Positions 17,324 through 25,042 of a stretch of DNA of 64,000 nucleotides are shown here, one piece after another. The stretch comes from Variovorax paradoxus NBRC 15149. GTDB lineage: Bacteria; Pseudomonadota; Gammaproteobacteria; Burkholderiales; Burkholderiaceae_C. Under the pieces are notes generated by a model, which worked only from the letters and a program-made list of their open reading frames with translations, was not told the DNA's origin and ran no database searches. Location of the stretch: NCBI RefSeq assembly GCF_001591365.1, contig NZ_BCUT01000001.1, positions 1,116,001 to 1,180,000 of the forward strand, given 5' to 3'. Position numbers and translations under genes: made by a program. Position 1 is the first letter of the stretch, and each line of letters opens with the position of its first letter.

Positions 17324-18139
17324 TCATAGCGGGGCTCCCACCAGCGCCAGCACACGCAGCGGACTCCCGCTGCCCTTCTCGATCTTGAGCGGCGGGCAGA
17401 TCAGCACCGCGCCCGAGGGCGGCAGCAGGTCGAGGTTGCTCAGGCACTGCAGCCCGTAGCGGCCCGCGCCGTGCATGTAGTAGTGGCACGGATACGGCGG
17501 ACGCAGGTGGTAGCCCTGCCCGGCATCGGTGCCGATGGCTTCCGAGCCGAAGCCCAGCACGTCGCGCTGCTCGACCAAAAAACGCACGGCCTCGGTGCTC
17601 GGGCCGGGCGTGTGCTGGCCTGTTTCGTCGAAGTTCTGGTAGGCCTCGGGGTCGCTGCGCTTGGACCAATCGGTGCGCATCAACACCCATGCGCCCTTCG
17701 GAATGCGGCCATGCGCCGCCTCGTAGCGCTCGATGTCGGCCACGCTCAGCAGGTAGTCGTCGTTCGCCTGCACGTCGGCCGAGCAATCGATCACGCAGGC
17801 CGGCGCCACGAAGTTCTGCACCGGAATTGTGTCGACCGAATTGTTCGGCAGGTCGCGGCCCGAGATCCAGTGGATCGGTGCGTCGAAGTGCGTGCCCGTG
17901 TGCTCGCCGCAGGAAAAATTGTTCCAGTACCAGCCCGGGCCGCGCTCGTCGTACTTCGACACTTCCTCGATGCGGAAGGGCCAGCACTGGCCCATCTCGG
18001 GCGGCAAGGCGATCTGCGGGAACTCGGGCGTGAGCGTCTGCGTGAGGTCGATCACGCGGATGCGGCCGCTGGCCATCGCGGTCACGAGGCCGCCGAGGAT
18101 TTCGGCGGCGGACATCAGTTCGGTGGTGGTTGTGGTCAT
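17324..18139 (-). CDS. cyclase-family metal-dependent hydrolase (isatin hydrolase/kynurenine formamidase-like)
   Basis: A 271-residue cyclase-family (PF04199-type) protein. The metal-binding signature H-x-G-T-H-x-D-x-P-x-H is at residues 80-90 (HTGTHFDAPIH), followed by W91. Known members open amide rings or cleave formamides with Mn or Zn: isatin hydrolase, arylformamidase. Inside an IAA cluster, hydrolysis of isatin to isatinate is the attractive role, but it could act on another lactam. I chose the ATG at 18139 because the upstream frame encodes nothing family-like and overlaps the preceding gene. It is distinct from the kynB at 63287. Confidence 0.85.
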   Translation of the reverse strand: MTTTTTELMSAAEILGGLVTAMASGRIRVIDLTQTLTPEFPQIALPPEMGQCWPFRIEEVSKYDERGPGWYWNNFSCGEHTGTHFDAPIHWISGRDLPNNSVDTIPVQNFVAPACVIDCSADVQANDDYLLSVADIERYEAAHGRIPKGAWVLMRTDWSKRSDPEAYQNFDETGQHTPGPSTEAVRFLVEQRDVLGFGSEAIGTDAGQGYHLRPPYPCHYYMHGAGRYGLQCLSNLDLLPPSGAVLICPPLKIEKGSGSPLRVLALVGAPL

Positions 18140-18155
18140 CGTGTGGCTCCTGTTC

Positions 18156-19409
18156 TCAGCCGCCTGCCGCGAGCTCGCGTTCGAGCACCTTGGGGTTGTC
18201 GCGCCAGCGCTCCAGCCACTCCTGCGCCACGTCGCCCGGATACACGTCCTCGACACCGTCGCGCAGCGCCTTGACGATGGCATTGGCCAGCGCGGTGGGC
18301 GCGAGCTTCGGCGGCGGTGTGTGCTGGTTCCACTCGTCGTCGATGGGGCCGGGAAACACGTTGATCACGCGGATGCCGGCGGGCCGCATCTCGGCGCGCA
18401 GGCACTGCGCAAGCGAATGCGCGGCCGCCTTCGAGGCGCTGAAGGTGCCGTGCGGCGGGAAGTTGCTGAGCGCGTAGATCGACAGCAGGTTGACCCAGGC
18501 CGTGGCGCCCGTCGCGCCGTCGGCCGAGCGGCCCTTGAGCGCGGGGCCGAACTCCTGCGCAAGGCGCAGCAGGCCGAAGTAGTTGATGTCCATCTCGGCC
18601 TTGGCCACGTCGGTGCCGCGGCGCGCGCCGATGCCGAAAGTGCGGTGGACCTCGGCGTTGTTGATCACGATGTCGACCTTGCCGCCGATGGAGCCCGCGA
18701 GCTCGGTCACCTGCCGGCCGTTGGTCAGGTCCAGCGGCACCAGCGTGACCTGAGGCAGCGCCGAGATGTCGTCCAGCCCCTCGCCCATCTTCTTCCACGG
18801 CTCGGCGTGGCCGACCCAGACGATGTCGGCGCCGGCCTTCACCAGCGCGCGCACGATGGCCTGGCCGACCTCGGTCTTGCCGTCGGTCACCAGTACCTTG
18901 CGGAACTTGGGGTCGCTGGTCATTTCACGCAGCATCTTGTCGTCGGCCATGTGGGGACTCCCTTCAAACGGAAAACCAATGAGGACGGCCTGGCCCGCGC
19001 GGTCGAGCCGGGCGCCCACGCGCACTCTTTGCGGCGCATCGCCGACCTCGCCATGCAGGTGGACCATGAGCGTCGGGCCGGCATCCAGGTGCACCAGGCC
19101 CAGCCGCCAGGGCAGCCTCTCGCGGAAGAACAGGTCGTTGCTGTGGTGCAGCGTGGTGCTGCCGAGCAGTTCGCCCTCGCCGCTCTGCGCACGCCAGCGC
19201 AGAGCAGCCGAGAGGCACTTGTGGCAGACCTCGCGCGGTGGGTACTGCACCGTGCCGCATCGGTCGCAGGTCTGCAGCTCGAAGCGGCCTTCGGCCGCGG
19301 CCGCCGTGAGGCCGAGCGCCACGCGGCCGCGCGCGCCGGGCGGCAGGTTCATCTGCCGGGTGCGCAGCACCGGGTTCTTGCGCGGGGGGCGCATCAGGGG
19401 CATCGTCAT
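18156..19409 (-). CDS. fusion: OB-fold/zinc-ribbon (DUF35) domain + SDR domain
   Basis: One uninterrupted 417-codon frame. Residues 1-150 are a DUF35-type acyl-CoA-associated protein: rubredoxin-like zinc ribbon Cys48, Cys51, Cys62, Cys65 (CDRC...CHKC) and an OB fold. Residues 154-417 are SDR-like but lack the usual TGxxxGxG (VTDGKTEVG instead) and have Phe323 where the catalytic Tyr should be (TFSASK), with Ser310 and Lys327 kept. An internal ATG at 18950 has AAGGGAG upstream, so a separate SDR product could also be made. The start overlaps the thiolase-like gene by ATGA, as expected of a DUF35 partner. Confidence 0.8.
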   Translation of the reverse strand: MTMPLMRPPRKNPVLRTRQMNLPPGARGRVALGLTAAAAEGRFELQTCDRCGTVQYPPREVCHKCLSAALRWRAQSGEGELLGSTTLHHSNDLFFRERLPWRLGLVHLDAGPTLMVHLHGEVGDAPQRVRVGARLDRAGQAVLIGFPFEGSPHMADDKMLREMTSDPKFRKVLVTDGKTEVGQAIVRALVKAGADIVWVGHAEPWKKMGEGLDDISALPQVTLVPLDLTNGRQVTELAGSIGGKVDIVINNAEVHRTFGIGARRGTDVAKAEMDINYFGLLRLAQEFGPALKGRSADGATGATAWVNLLSIYALSNFPPHGTFSASKAAAHSLAQCLRAEMRPAGIRVINVFPGPIDDEWNQHTPPPKLAPTALANAIVKALRDGVEDVYPGDVAQEWLERWRDNPKVLERELAAGG

Positions 19410-20578
19410 GCGGGTCTCCCGAGAATGACGGCGCCCGTACAGAGGCAGCGGTCGTAGGTCACCATGCCGAAGCCGGCGACGAGGCCCAGCTGCGCGTCGG
19501 GCACCGCCCGAGGGCCGGCCTGGCCGGTCAACTGGCGGATCGCCTCGACCATGCCAAGAAAGCCGCCCGCCGCGCCGGCCTGCCCGCCCGAGAGCTGCCC
19601 GCCGCTCGTGTTGTTCGGAAAGCTGCCGTCGAAGGTCATCGTGTTGGCCTGCACGAAGGCCGCGCCCTCGCCCTTCTCGCAGAAGCCCAGGTCCTCGAAC
19701 TGCATCATCACGATGACCGGATAGTCGTCGTAGGTCTGCACGAAGTCGAGCGCGGCGGGCTGCACGCCGGCCTGCGCATACAGATCGTCGCGGTCCATGC
19801 GCCAGCCGCCCTGCACCATCACCGGATCGTCGGCATAGGCGTTGTGGCGCTCGATGGCGCCGCGGATCACCACATGCGCAAGACCGAGGTCGCGTGCACG
19901 CTCCTCGCTCATCACGAGGAAGGCGTCGGCGCCCGCGCAGGGCATCACGCAGTCGAACAGGTGGATCGGGTCCGAGATGGGCCGCGCGGCCATGTATTCG
20001 TCGAGCGTGAGCGGCTTCTTGAACATCGCGTTCGGATTGCCGAGCGCATTGGTGCGCTGGTCCACGCAGATGCGGCCGAAGTCCTCGCGCCGAGCGCCGT
20101 AGCTGCGCATGTAGTTGGCCGTGATGAACGCGAAGATCGAGTTGGGTCCGCCCGAACCGTAGGGATAGCTCGCATCGCGTGCGAAGTTGCTGAAGCTGCC
20201 CAGCGTCTGGCGGAAGGAGTCGACATGGTTGGTGTCGGCCCCCACGCAGGCCACGATGTCGGCATCGCCCGCCTGCACGGCGCGCGCCGCGCGGCGCAGG
20301 CACATCACGCCCGAGGCGCCGCCCGTGGGCACATGGTCGAGCCAGCGCGGCGAAAGGCCCAGGTGCTGCGTGACGCCCACGGCCGTGTCGGGCGCGAGCG
20401 AGAAGCTGCTGAGGCACAGGCCGTCGATCTGTTCCTTGGCCACGCCGCTGGCTTCGACCAGCGCCTCGATGGCCTGCCCGATGAACCAGTGCGCGGTGCG
20501 CGTGGAGTAGCGCACATAGGGCACGGTGATGGGCACGGCCACCGCGACGCCTTCGTAGGAGAGTCGTCGTTTCGTCAT
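19406..20578 (-). CDS. thiolase-like (SCP-x type) protein lacking the nucleophilic Cys, probable retro-aldolase
   Basis: A 390-residue thiolase-fold protein of the lipid-transfer/SCP-x group. At the position of the thiolase nucleophile, C-A-S-G, it reads G-A-S-G (Gly87), so ordinary thiolysis is unlikely. Other family blocks remain (NHVDSFRQTLGSFSNFA, EDLGFCEKGEGAAFV, NTSGGQLSGGQ, GFGMVTYDRCLCTGA). Steroid-degrading Ltp2 has this fold, also lacks the Cys, requires a DUF35 partner and cleaves a beta-hydroxyacyl-CoA; the next gene supplies a DUF35 domain. I infer a retro-aldol cleavage releasing acetyl-CoA. It overlaps both neighbours by ATGA. Confidence 0.85.
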   Translation of the reverse strand: MTKRRLSYEGVAVAVPITVPYVRYSTRTAHWFIGQAIEALVEASGVAKEQIDGLCLSSFSLAPDTAVGVTQHLGLSPRWLDHVPTGGASGVMCLRRAARAVQAGDADIVACVGADTNHVDSFRQTLGSFSNFARDASYPYGSGGPNSIFAFITANYMRSYGARREDFGRICVDQRTNALGNPNAMFKKPLTLDEYMAARPISDPIHLFDCVMPCAGADAFLVMSEERARDLGLAHVVIRGAIERHNAYADDPVMVQGGWRMDRDDLYAQAGVQPAALDFVQTYDDYPVIVMMQFEDLGFCEKGEGAAFVQANTMTFDGSFPNNTSGGQLSGGQAGAAGGFLGMVEAIRQLTGQAGPRAVPDAQLGLVAGFGMVTYDRCLCTGAVILGRPA

Positions 20579-22203
20579 GCCTGCCTCTTCTTCATGGAGC
20601 GCGTGTCGATGCAATGGCCCTGGCCCGGCAGCGACTGCGCCATCTCGCGCAGCTGGCCGCGCTGGATCTTCTGCGACGGCGTGAGCGGCAATGCGTCGAC
20701 GAAGGCGACATAGCCCGGCGCCTTGTAGTAGGCCAGCTGCGCAAGCGCATGCTCGACGATGCTGGCGGCGATCTGCTCGCGCTGCGTGGCATCGGCGACC
20801 TCCTCGCGCATCACGATGCAGGCCAGCACCTCGTCGCCGCGCACCGCATCGGGCGTGGCAGCCACGGCCGAGGCCTTCACCGCCGGGTGCTGGTTGAGCA
20901 CGCTCTCCACCTCGACGGCCGAGATGTTCTCGCCGCTGCGGCGAATCACGTTCTTCTTGCGGTCGACGAAGAAGAAGTTGCCTTCGGCATCGCGGCGCAC
21001 GAGGTCGCCGGTGTGGAACCAGCCATCGGCCCAGGCTTCGCGCGTGGCTTCGTCGTCCTTCAGGTAGCGGGAGAAGAAGTAGCGCTTCGGGTCGTCGCCG
21101 GCCGAGCGCACCAGCAACTCGCCCGGGGCATCGGTGCCAACGTCGCTGCCGTCCTCGCCCACCAGGCGGATCTCGACGAAGTCTTCCTGCCGCCCGAAGC
21201 AGCTCGTGCCCACGAGCCGCGGCTCTTGGTTGGCCATAATGCAGGCGGCCGCGCCGGTCTCGGTCATGGCCCAGGCCTCGACCAGCGGAAAGCCGAAGCG
21301 CTCTTCGAAAGGTGCGTGGTTCTTGCGGTCCACGCCGGCGCCGAAGCCCCAGCGGATCGCATGGTCGCGGTCGGCCGCCGATGCCGGTGCGGAAAGCAGC
21401 ATCGCGGGCATCACGCCCAGGTAGTGGGCGATGGTCGCGCCGCTTTCGCGTGCGCTCGCGAGCCAGCTCTTCGGATGGAAGCGGTCGAGCTGCACCAGGC
21501 AGCCGCCCGCGACCAGCACCACCATGGTGGAGAAGGCCATCGCGTTCATGTGGTTGAGCGGCAGCGGCGTGATGACGCGCTCGGCGTCGCGCCGGATGCT
21601 GCAGACGCCGTCGAGCGCGGCATACCACTCGCCGGCACGCAGGAAGTAGGCGTTGCTCAGGATGCAGCCCTTGGGGCGGCCGGTGGTGCCGGAGGTGTAG
21701 AGCAGGCCGCATTCGGTGTCGATGCCGACAGGCTCATGCGCCCGCGGTGCGGCCGTCTTCGCGCTCGGCACCGCATCGTTGGGGCCCATGGTCTCGAAGG
21801 CCACACCGGCCTGTGCAGCCGCCGCGTGCAGGTCGGCAGCGCGCTCGGGCAGCGTCACGGCCAGGCCGATTTCGCTGTGGCCGATCAGGTAGGCCAGTTC
21901 GGCCGAGCGCATCTCGGCATTGATCGGCACCACGCTCGCGCCCAGCGCATTGAGCGCGAACCAATGGAAGAGAAACGCGGGCCGGTTCTCCAGCAGCAAG
22001 CCGACGCGGTGGCCGTGCCCATAGCCGGCTTGCGCATAGGCCGCGCGCAGGCGCTCGACCTCGGCCACGGCCTCGCCCCAGCGAGTGGCGCCGGCCGCAA
22101 TGCCGTAGGCGGCCGCGGTCACCGATTCAGTGAACAAAAGCTCAGCCTCCGGCGTGCGCTCGGCAGTCGCTGCGAAAACTTGATGGACGGTGGCGTGTTG
22201 CAT
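20575..22203 (-). CDS. AMP-dependent CoA ligase of the indole-acid cluster
   Basis: A 542-residue ANL ligase: P-loop YTSGTTGRPKG at 169-179, AWAMTETG, GWFHTGD, a RRSGENIS hinge and a C-terminal SQKIQRG with the catalytic Lys. It lies between the IadE-like subunit (7-base gap) and the thiolase-like protein (ATGA overlap), so it most likely activates the product of the dioxygenase to a CoA thioester. It differs clearly from the ligase at 5531-7138, so each may serve one of the two oxygenase sets. Confidence 0.88.
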   Translation of the reverse strand: MQHATVHQVFAATAERTPEAELLFTESVTAAAYGIAAGATRWGEAVAEVERLRAAYAQAGYGHGHRVGLLLENRPAFLFHWFALNALGASVVPINAEMRSAELAYLIGHSEIGLAVTLPERAADLHAAAAQAGVAFETMGPNDAVPSAKTAAPRAHEPVGIDTECGLLYTSGTTGRPKGCILSNAYFLRAGEWYAALDGVCSIRRDAERVITPLPLNHMNAMAFSTMVVLVAGGCLVQLDRFHPKSWLASARESGATIAHYLGVMPAMLLSAPASAADRDHAIRWGFGAGVDRKNHAPFEERFGFPLVEAWAMTETGAAACIMANQEPRLVGTSCFGRQEDFVEIRLVGEDGSDVGTDAPGELLVRSAGDDPKRYFFSRYLKDDEATREAWADGWFHTGDLVRRDAEGNFFFVDRKKNVIRRSGENISAVEVESVLNQHPAVKASAVAATPDAVRGDEVLACIVMREEVADATQREQIAASIVEHALAQLAYYKAPGYVAFVDALPLTPSQKIQRGQLREMAQSLPGQGHCIDTRSMKKRQA

Positions 22204-22210
22204 CGCGTCC

Positions 22211-22699
22211 CTAGATGAAAAGCTGCACGGCCGGCAGCGCCGCGTCGCAGTTGAGCAGGTTCACGCGCTTGAGCGTCATGCGCAGCGCACCGTCCCGCAC
22301 GGTGAGGTGATGGAAGAAGGTGCCGACATAGAACTGCAGTTCGTCGCCCTGCGACTCGGTGTAGTGGAATCCGGTGCGCAGCACGAAGCGATTGCCCTCG
22401 GCGTCGAACTGCTCGACCACCGGCACCTGCAGCAGGTGATGGCAGCGGCTCGGCGGCTGCTGCGAAAACGCGCGCGGGCTCTTGAGCCGCTCGATGCGCA
22501 GTTCGCGCAGCAGCTTGTCCTCGTAGAGGTGCGAGGTGTGGTTGAGGCCGTCTTCCTGGTCGGGCACCAGCGGCACCCAGTAGAAGGCATCGTCGGTGAA
22601 GAGTGCGTTCCACTCCTCGTAGCGGCGGGTGTCGAGCAGGTGCGCTTCGTTCACGACGAAGTCGATCAGGTCCTGGCGGGTGACTTCGGTGCCGGCCAT
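22211..22699 (-). CDS. iadE: Rieske aromatic oxygenase beta subunit, IadE-like
   Basis: A 162-residue small subunit of a ring-hydroxylating dioxygenase (LLDTRRYEEWNALFTDDAFYWVPL, typical NTF2-like fold). It starts inside the stop of the alpha gene (TGATG). The order reductase-alpha-beta, followed by a CoA ligase, matches iadC-iadD-iadE of the reported Variovorax auxin-degradation locus; the symbol rests on that context, recalled rather than checked by alignment. Confidence 0.85.
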   Translation of the reverse strand: MAGTEVTRQDLIDFVVNEAHLLDTRRYEEWNALFTDDAFYWVPLVPDQEDGLNHTSHLYEDKLLRELRIERLKSPRAFSQQPPSRCHHLLQVPVVEQFDAEGNRFVLRTGFHYTESQGDELQFYVGTFFHHLTVRDGALRMTLKRVNLLNCDAALPAVQLFI

Positions 22700-24012
22700 C
22701 ACATCGTCTCCGTCATGCGCTGCACCCACGCGCGGTACTGGTTGCGCATCGGCAGCTCGTTGGTGCCGCCGGTGGTGATCTCCCCACCCTTCAGCTCCGA
22801 CGGGTCGTAGTTGCGATGCAGGCTCACCCACTCGTTGCCGCTCGCATGCAGGCCGGCCTGCATGCCTCGGTAGGCCTGCAGGTCGTCGTGCCCCACCACC
22901 GAGAACGGCGAGTTGATGAGCCGGTTGTACATGGTGGTGCGCTGCAGCAGCTCGGGCGGTGCACCCTTCAGGCGGAAGGTCCAGCTCTCGATCAGCGTCC
23001 TGTCGGCCGAGATCGGCTTGACCACGCGGATCGCCTGGATCGCGCCCTTGATCGTGAGGTTCGGGTAATACACCGTGTTGTGCCGTGCCATGCCGAGGAT
23101 CTGCGCGGTCTTTGCCTCGCCGTAGCGCGCCTTCATGGCGTCGTCGTAGGCCGGGATCGCCTTGTACTTGCTGTGGATGCTGAAGTGCACGCCCGTGAAG
23201 CTGTGGCCGTTGTCGTAGGTGCGGATGCCCATGTCCTCGAAGAACTTGTAGTCGGACATGAAGGGCGCGAACTGCTCCACCGCCATGGGCTTGGGTTCGT
23301 CTTCGGGCTTGTCGGCCCACATGCGCTTGGCGGTGCCGGCCGACGACTCGTGCGCCACCATCGGGTGCATGGTGTCGTTGAGGTTCTCGACGAACATCTT
23401 CCAGTTGCACTGGTGCATGAAGCGCAGGCAGCCGCCGGCGATTTCCAGTTCGCCCTCGGGCGAACGGTCGGCCATGTTGTCGATGGAGCTCAGCGAATCG
23501 CCGAAGTAGTCATCGAAGTCGGGCCCCGCATCGCTGATCTTCACGAAGATGAAGCCGCGGTGGCTGCGCACATACCTGAGCGTGGTCAGGCCCTTGGCCG
23601 ATTCGCACTCGTGCAGCGCGGTGTTCTCGTAGCCGGTCTTGAGCGGAATGGCCAGCAGCGAACCGTCGGTCTTGAAGGTCCAGGCGTGGTAGGGGCAGCG
23701 GAAGAACTTGCCGGTGTTGCCGCAAGGCCCGTTCACCAGCCGCGAGCCCTTGTGGGCGCAGCGGTTCATCATCGCGCGCACGCTGCCGTCAGAGTGGCGC
23801 GCGACGATCAGCGGGCGGCCGGCGATCTCGTTGCTGATCCAGTCGCCGGGCTTGGGCAGCTGGCTCTCGTGGCCGACGTAGTTCCAGGTGTTGGCGAAGA
23901 AGTGTTCCTGCTCCAGCTCGAACAGCTCCTGGCTGGTGTACAGGTCGCGGTGCACGCGGTCGTCCTGGACCAGCGCGCGGATCGCATCGGGGTTGTCTCG
24001 GTACGAGGTCAT
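22699..24012 (-). CDS. iadD: Rieske aromatic oxygenase alpha subunit, IadD-like (IAA dioxygenase)
   Basis: A 437-residue catalytic subunit. The Rieske cluster ligands are Cys85, His87, Cys106 and His109; the mononuclear iron motif is Asp213-x2-His216-x4-His221 (NDTMHPMVAHE). With IadE and reductase IadC it is expected to start IAA breakdown by oxidising the indole ring towards dioxindole-3-acetate. The frame is open 26 codons further, but MTSYRDNPDAI at 24012 matches the start of the paralogue at 13735 (MTSYRHHPDRI). A paralogous pair lies at 11946-13735. Confidence 0.87.
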   Translation of the reverse strand: MTSYRDNPDAIRALVQDDRVHRDLYTSQELFELEQEHFFANTWNYVGHESQLPKPGDWISNEIAGRPLIVARHSDGSVRAMMNRCAHKGSRLVNGPCGNTGKFFRCPYHAWTFKTDGSLLAIPLKTGYENTALHECESAKGLTTLRYVRSHRGFIFVKISDAGPDFDDYFGDSLSSIDNMADRSPEGELEIAGGCLRFMHQCNWKMFVENLNDTMHPMVAHESSAGTAKRMWADKPEDEPKPMAVEQFAPFMSDYKFFEDMGIRTYDNGHSFTGVHFSIHSKYKAIPAYDDAMKARYGEAKTAQILGMARHNTVYYPNLTIKGAIQAIRVVKPISADRTLIESWTFRLKGAPPELLQRTTMYNRLINSPFSVVGHDDLQAYRGMQAGLHASGNEWVSLHRNYDPSELKGGEITTGGTNELPMRNQYRAWVQRMTETM

Positions 24013-24031
24013 GGTTCTCGTGGCTCCTCTT

Positions 24032-25024
24032 TCAGATGTCGAGCACCAGGCGCGCACCCTTGGCGCGCGAGATGCAGATCTGCATGACATTGCCTTGCGC
24101 CTTCTCGCGCGCGGTCAGCACGTAGTCGCGGTGATCGATCTCGCCTTCGAGCACGGGCACGGCGCACACGCCGCATTCGCCGCGCTTGCAGTCGAACATC
24201 GGGTCGCAGCCGTGCTCGATCAGGCAGTCGAGGATGCTCTGGCCGGCCGGCACGGTGAAGCGCTGGCCCGATTGGGCAAGCTCCACCTCGAAGGGCTGGT
24301 CGCCTTCTTCCGCGACCGGCTCGGTGAACAGCTCGAAGTGCACGCGGTCGTGCTCCCAGCCACGCGCCTGGGTGCGGGCCAGCACGGCGTCGAGCATGAC
24401 CTTGGGGCCGCAGACGTAGAGGCGGTCGCCGGCGGGCACGCCGTCGAGCAGCGCGTCGATGTCGAGCGGCGCGCCGGCTTCGGCGTCGGCATGCACGCGC
24501 AGGTCGTCGCCGAGCAGCGCCTGCAGCTCGGGCAGGAAGGCCATCAGCTCGCGGCTGCGGCCGGCATAGTGCATGCGCACCGGGGCACCCTCGGCGCGGC
24601 GGCGTGCGGCCATGGTGGCAAGCGGCGTGACGCCGATGCCGCCCGCCACCAGCACCGAGCCGCCGGGGCCGGTGTGCAGCGGAAAGTCGTTCTTCGGTGC
24701 CTCGATGGCGAGCGTGTCGCCCTCGTTCAGTCCTTCGTGCATGAAGCGCGAGCCGCCGCGGCCCTCGGCCTCCTTGCGCACGGCAATCACGTATTCCGTC
24801 GGCGCATTGGTGGCGTTGCGCGCCGTCGCAAAGTTGATCAGCGAATAGTGGCGCCAGTCGGTCCTGCCGTCCGGCAGCGAGACCTGCACGCGGATGTGCG
24901 CGCCGGCCGCAAAGCCGGGCAGCGCGCGGCCGTCTTCGGCGCAGAGGCGCAGCATGCGAATCAGCGGATTGAGCTGGCGCGCTTCGGCAACGCGAAGCTG
25001 GAGCGTGGCGGTGGGAGCGGTCAT
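24032..25024 (-). CDS. iadC: Rieske oxygenase reductase (FAD, NADH, plant-type [2Fe-2S]), IadC-like
   Basis: A 330-residue one-chain electron donor of the phthalate dioxygenase reductase/vanillate demethylase type. The order is a flavin domain (RHYSL at 58-62), an NAD domain (GGIGVTP at 128-134, CGP at 205-207) and a C-terminal plant-type ferredoxin with Cys279, Cys284, Cys287 and Cys317. It passes electrons from NADH to the Rieske cluster of the oxygenases. It is the only reductase in the cluster, so both alpha/beta pairs probably share it. Confidence 0.88.
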   Translation of the reverse strand: MTAPTATLQLRVAEARQLNPLIRMLRLCAEDGRALPGFAAGAHIRVQVSLPDGRTDWRHYSLINFATARNATNAPTEYVIAVRKEAEGRGGSRFMHEGLNEGDTLAIEAPKNDFPLHTGPGGSVLVAGGIGVTPLATMAARRRAEGAPVRMHYAGRSRELMAFLPELQALLGDDLRVHADAEAGAPLDIDALLDGVPAGDRLYVCGPKVMLDAVLARTQARGWEHDRVHFELFTEPVAEEGDQPFEVELAQSGQRFTVPAGQSILDCLIEHGCDPMFDCKRGECGVCAVPVLEGEIDHRDYVLTAREKAQGNVMQICISRAKGARLVLDI

Positions 25025-25042
25025 CGTGCGTCCGTTGTCTCT

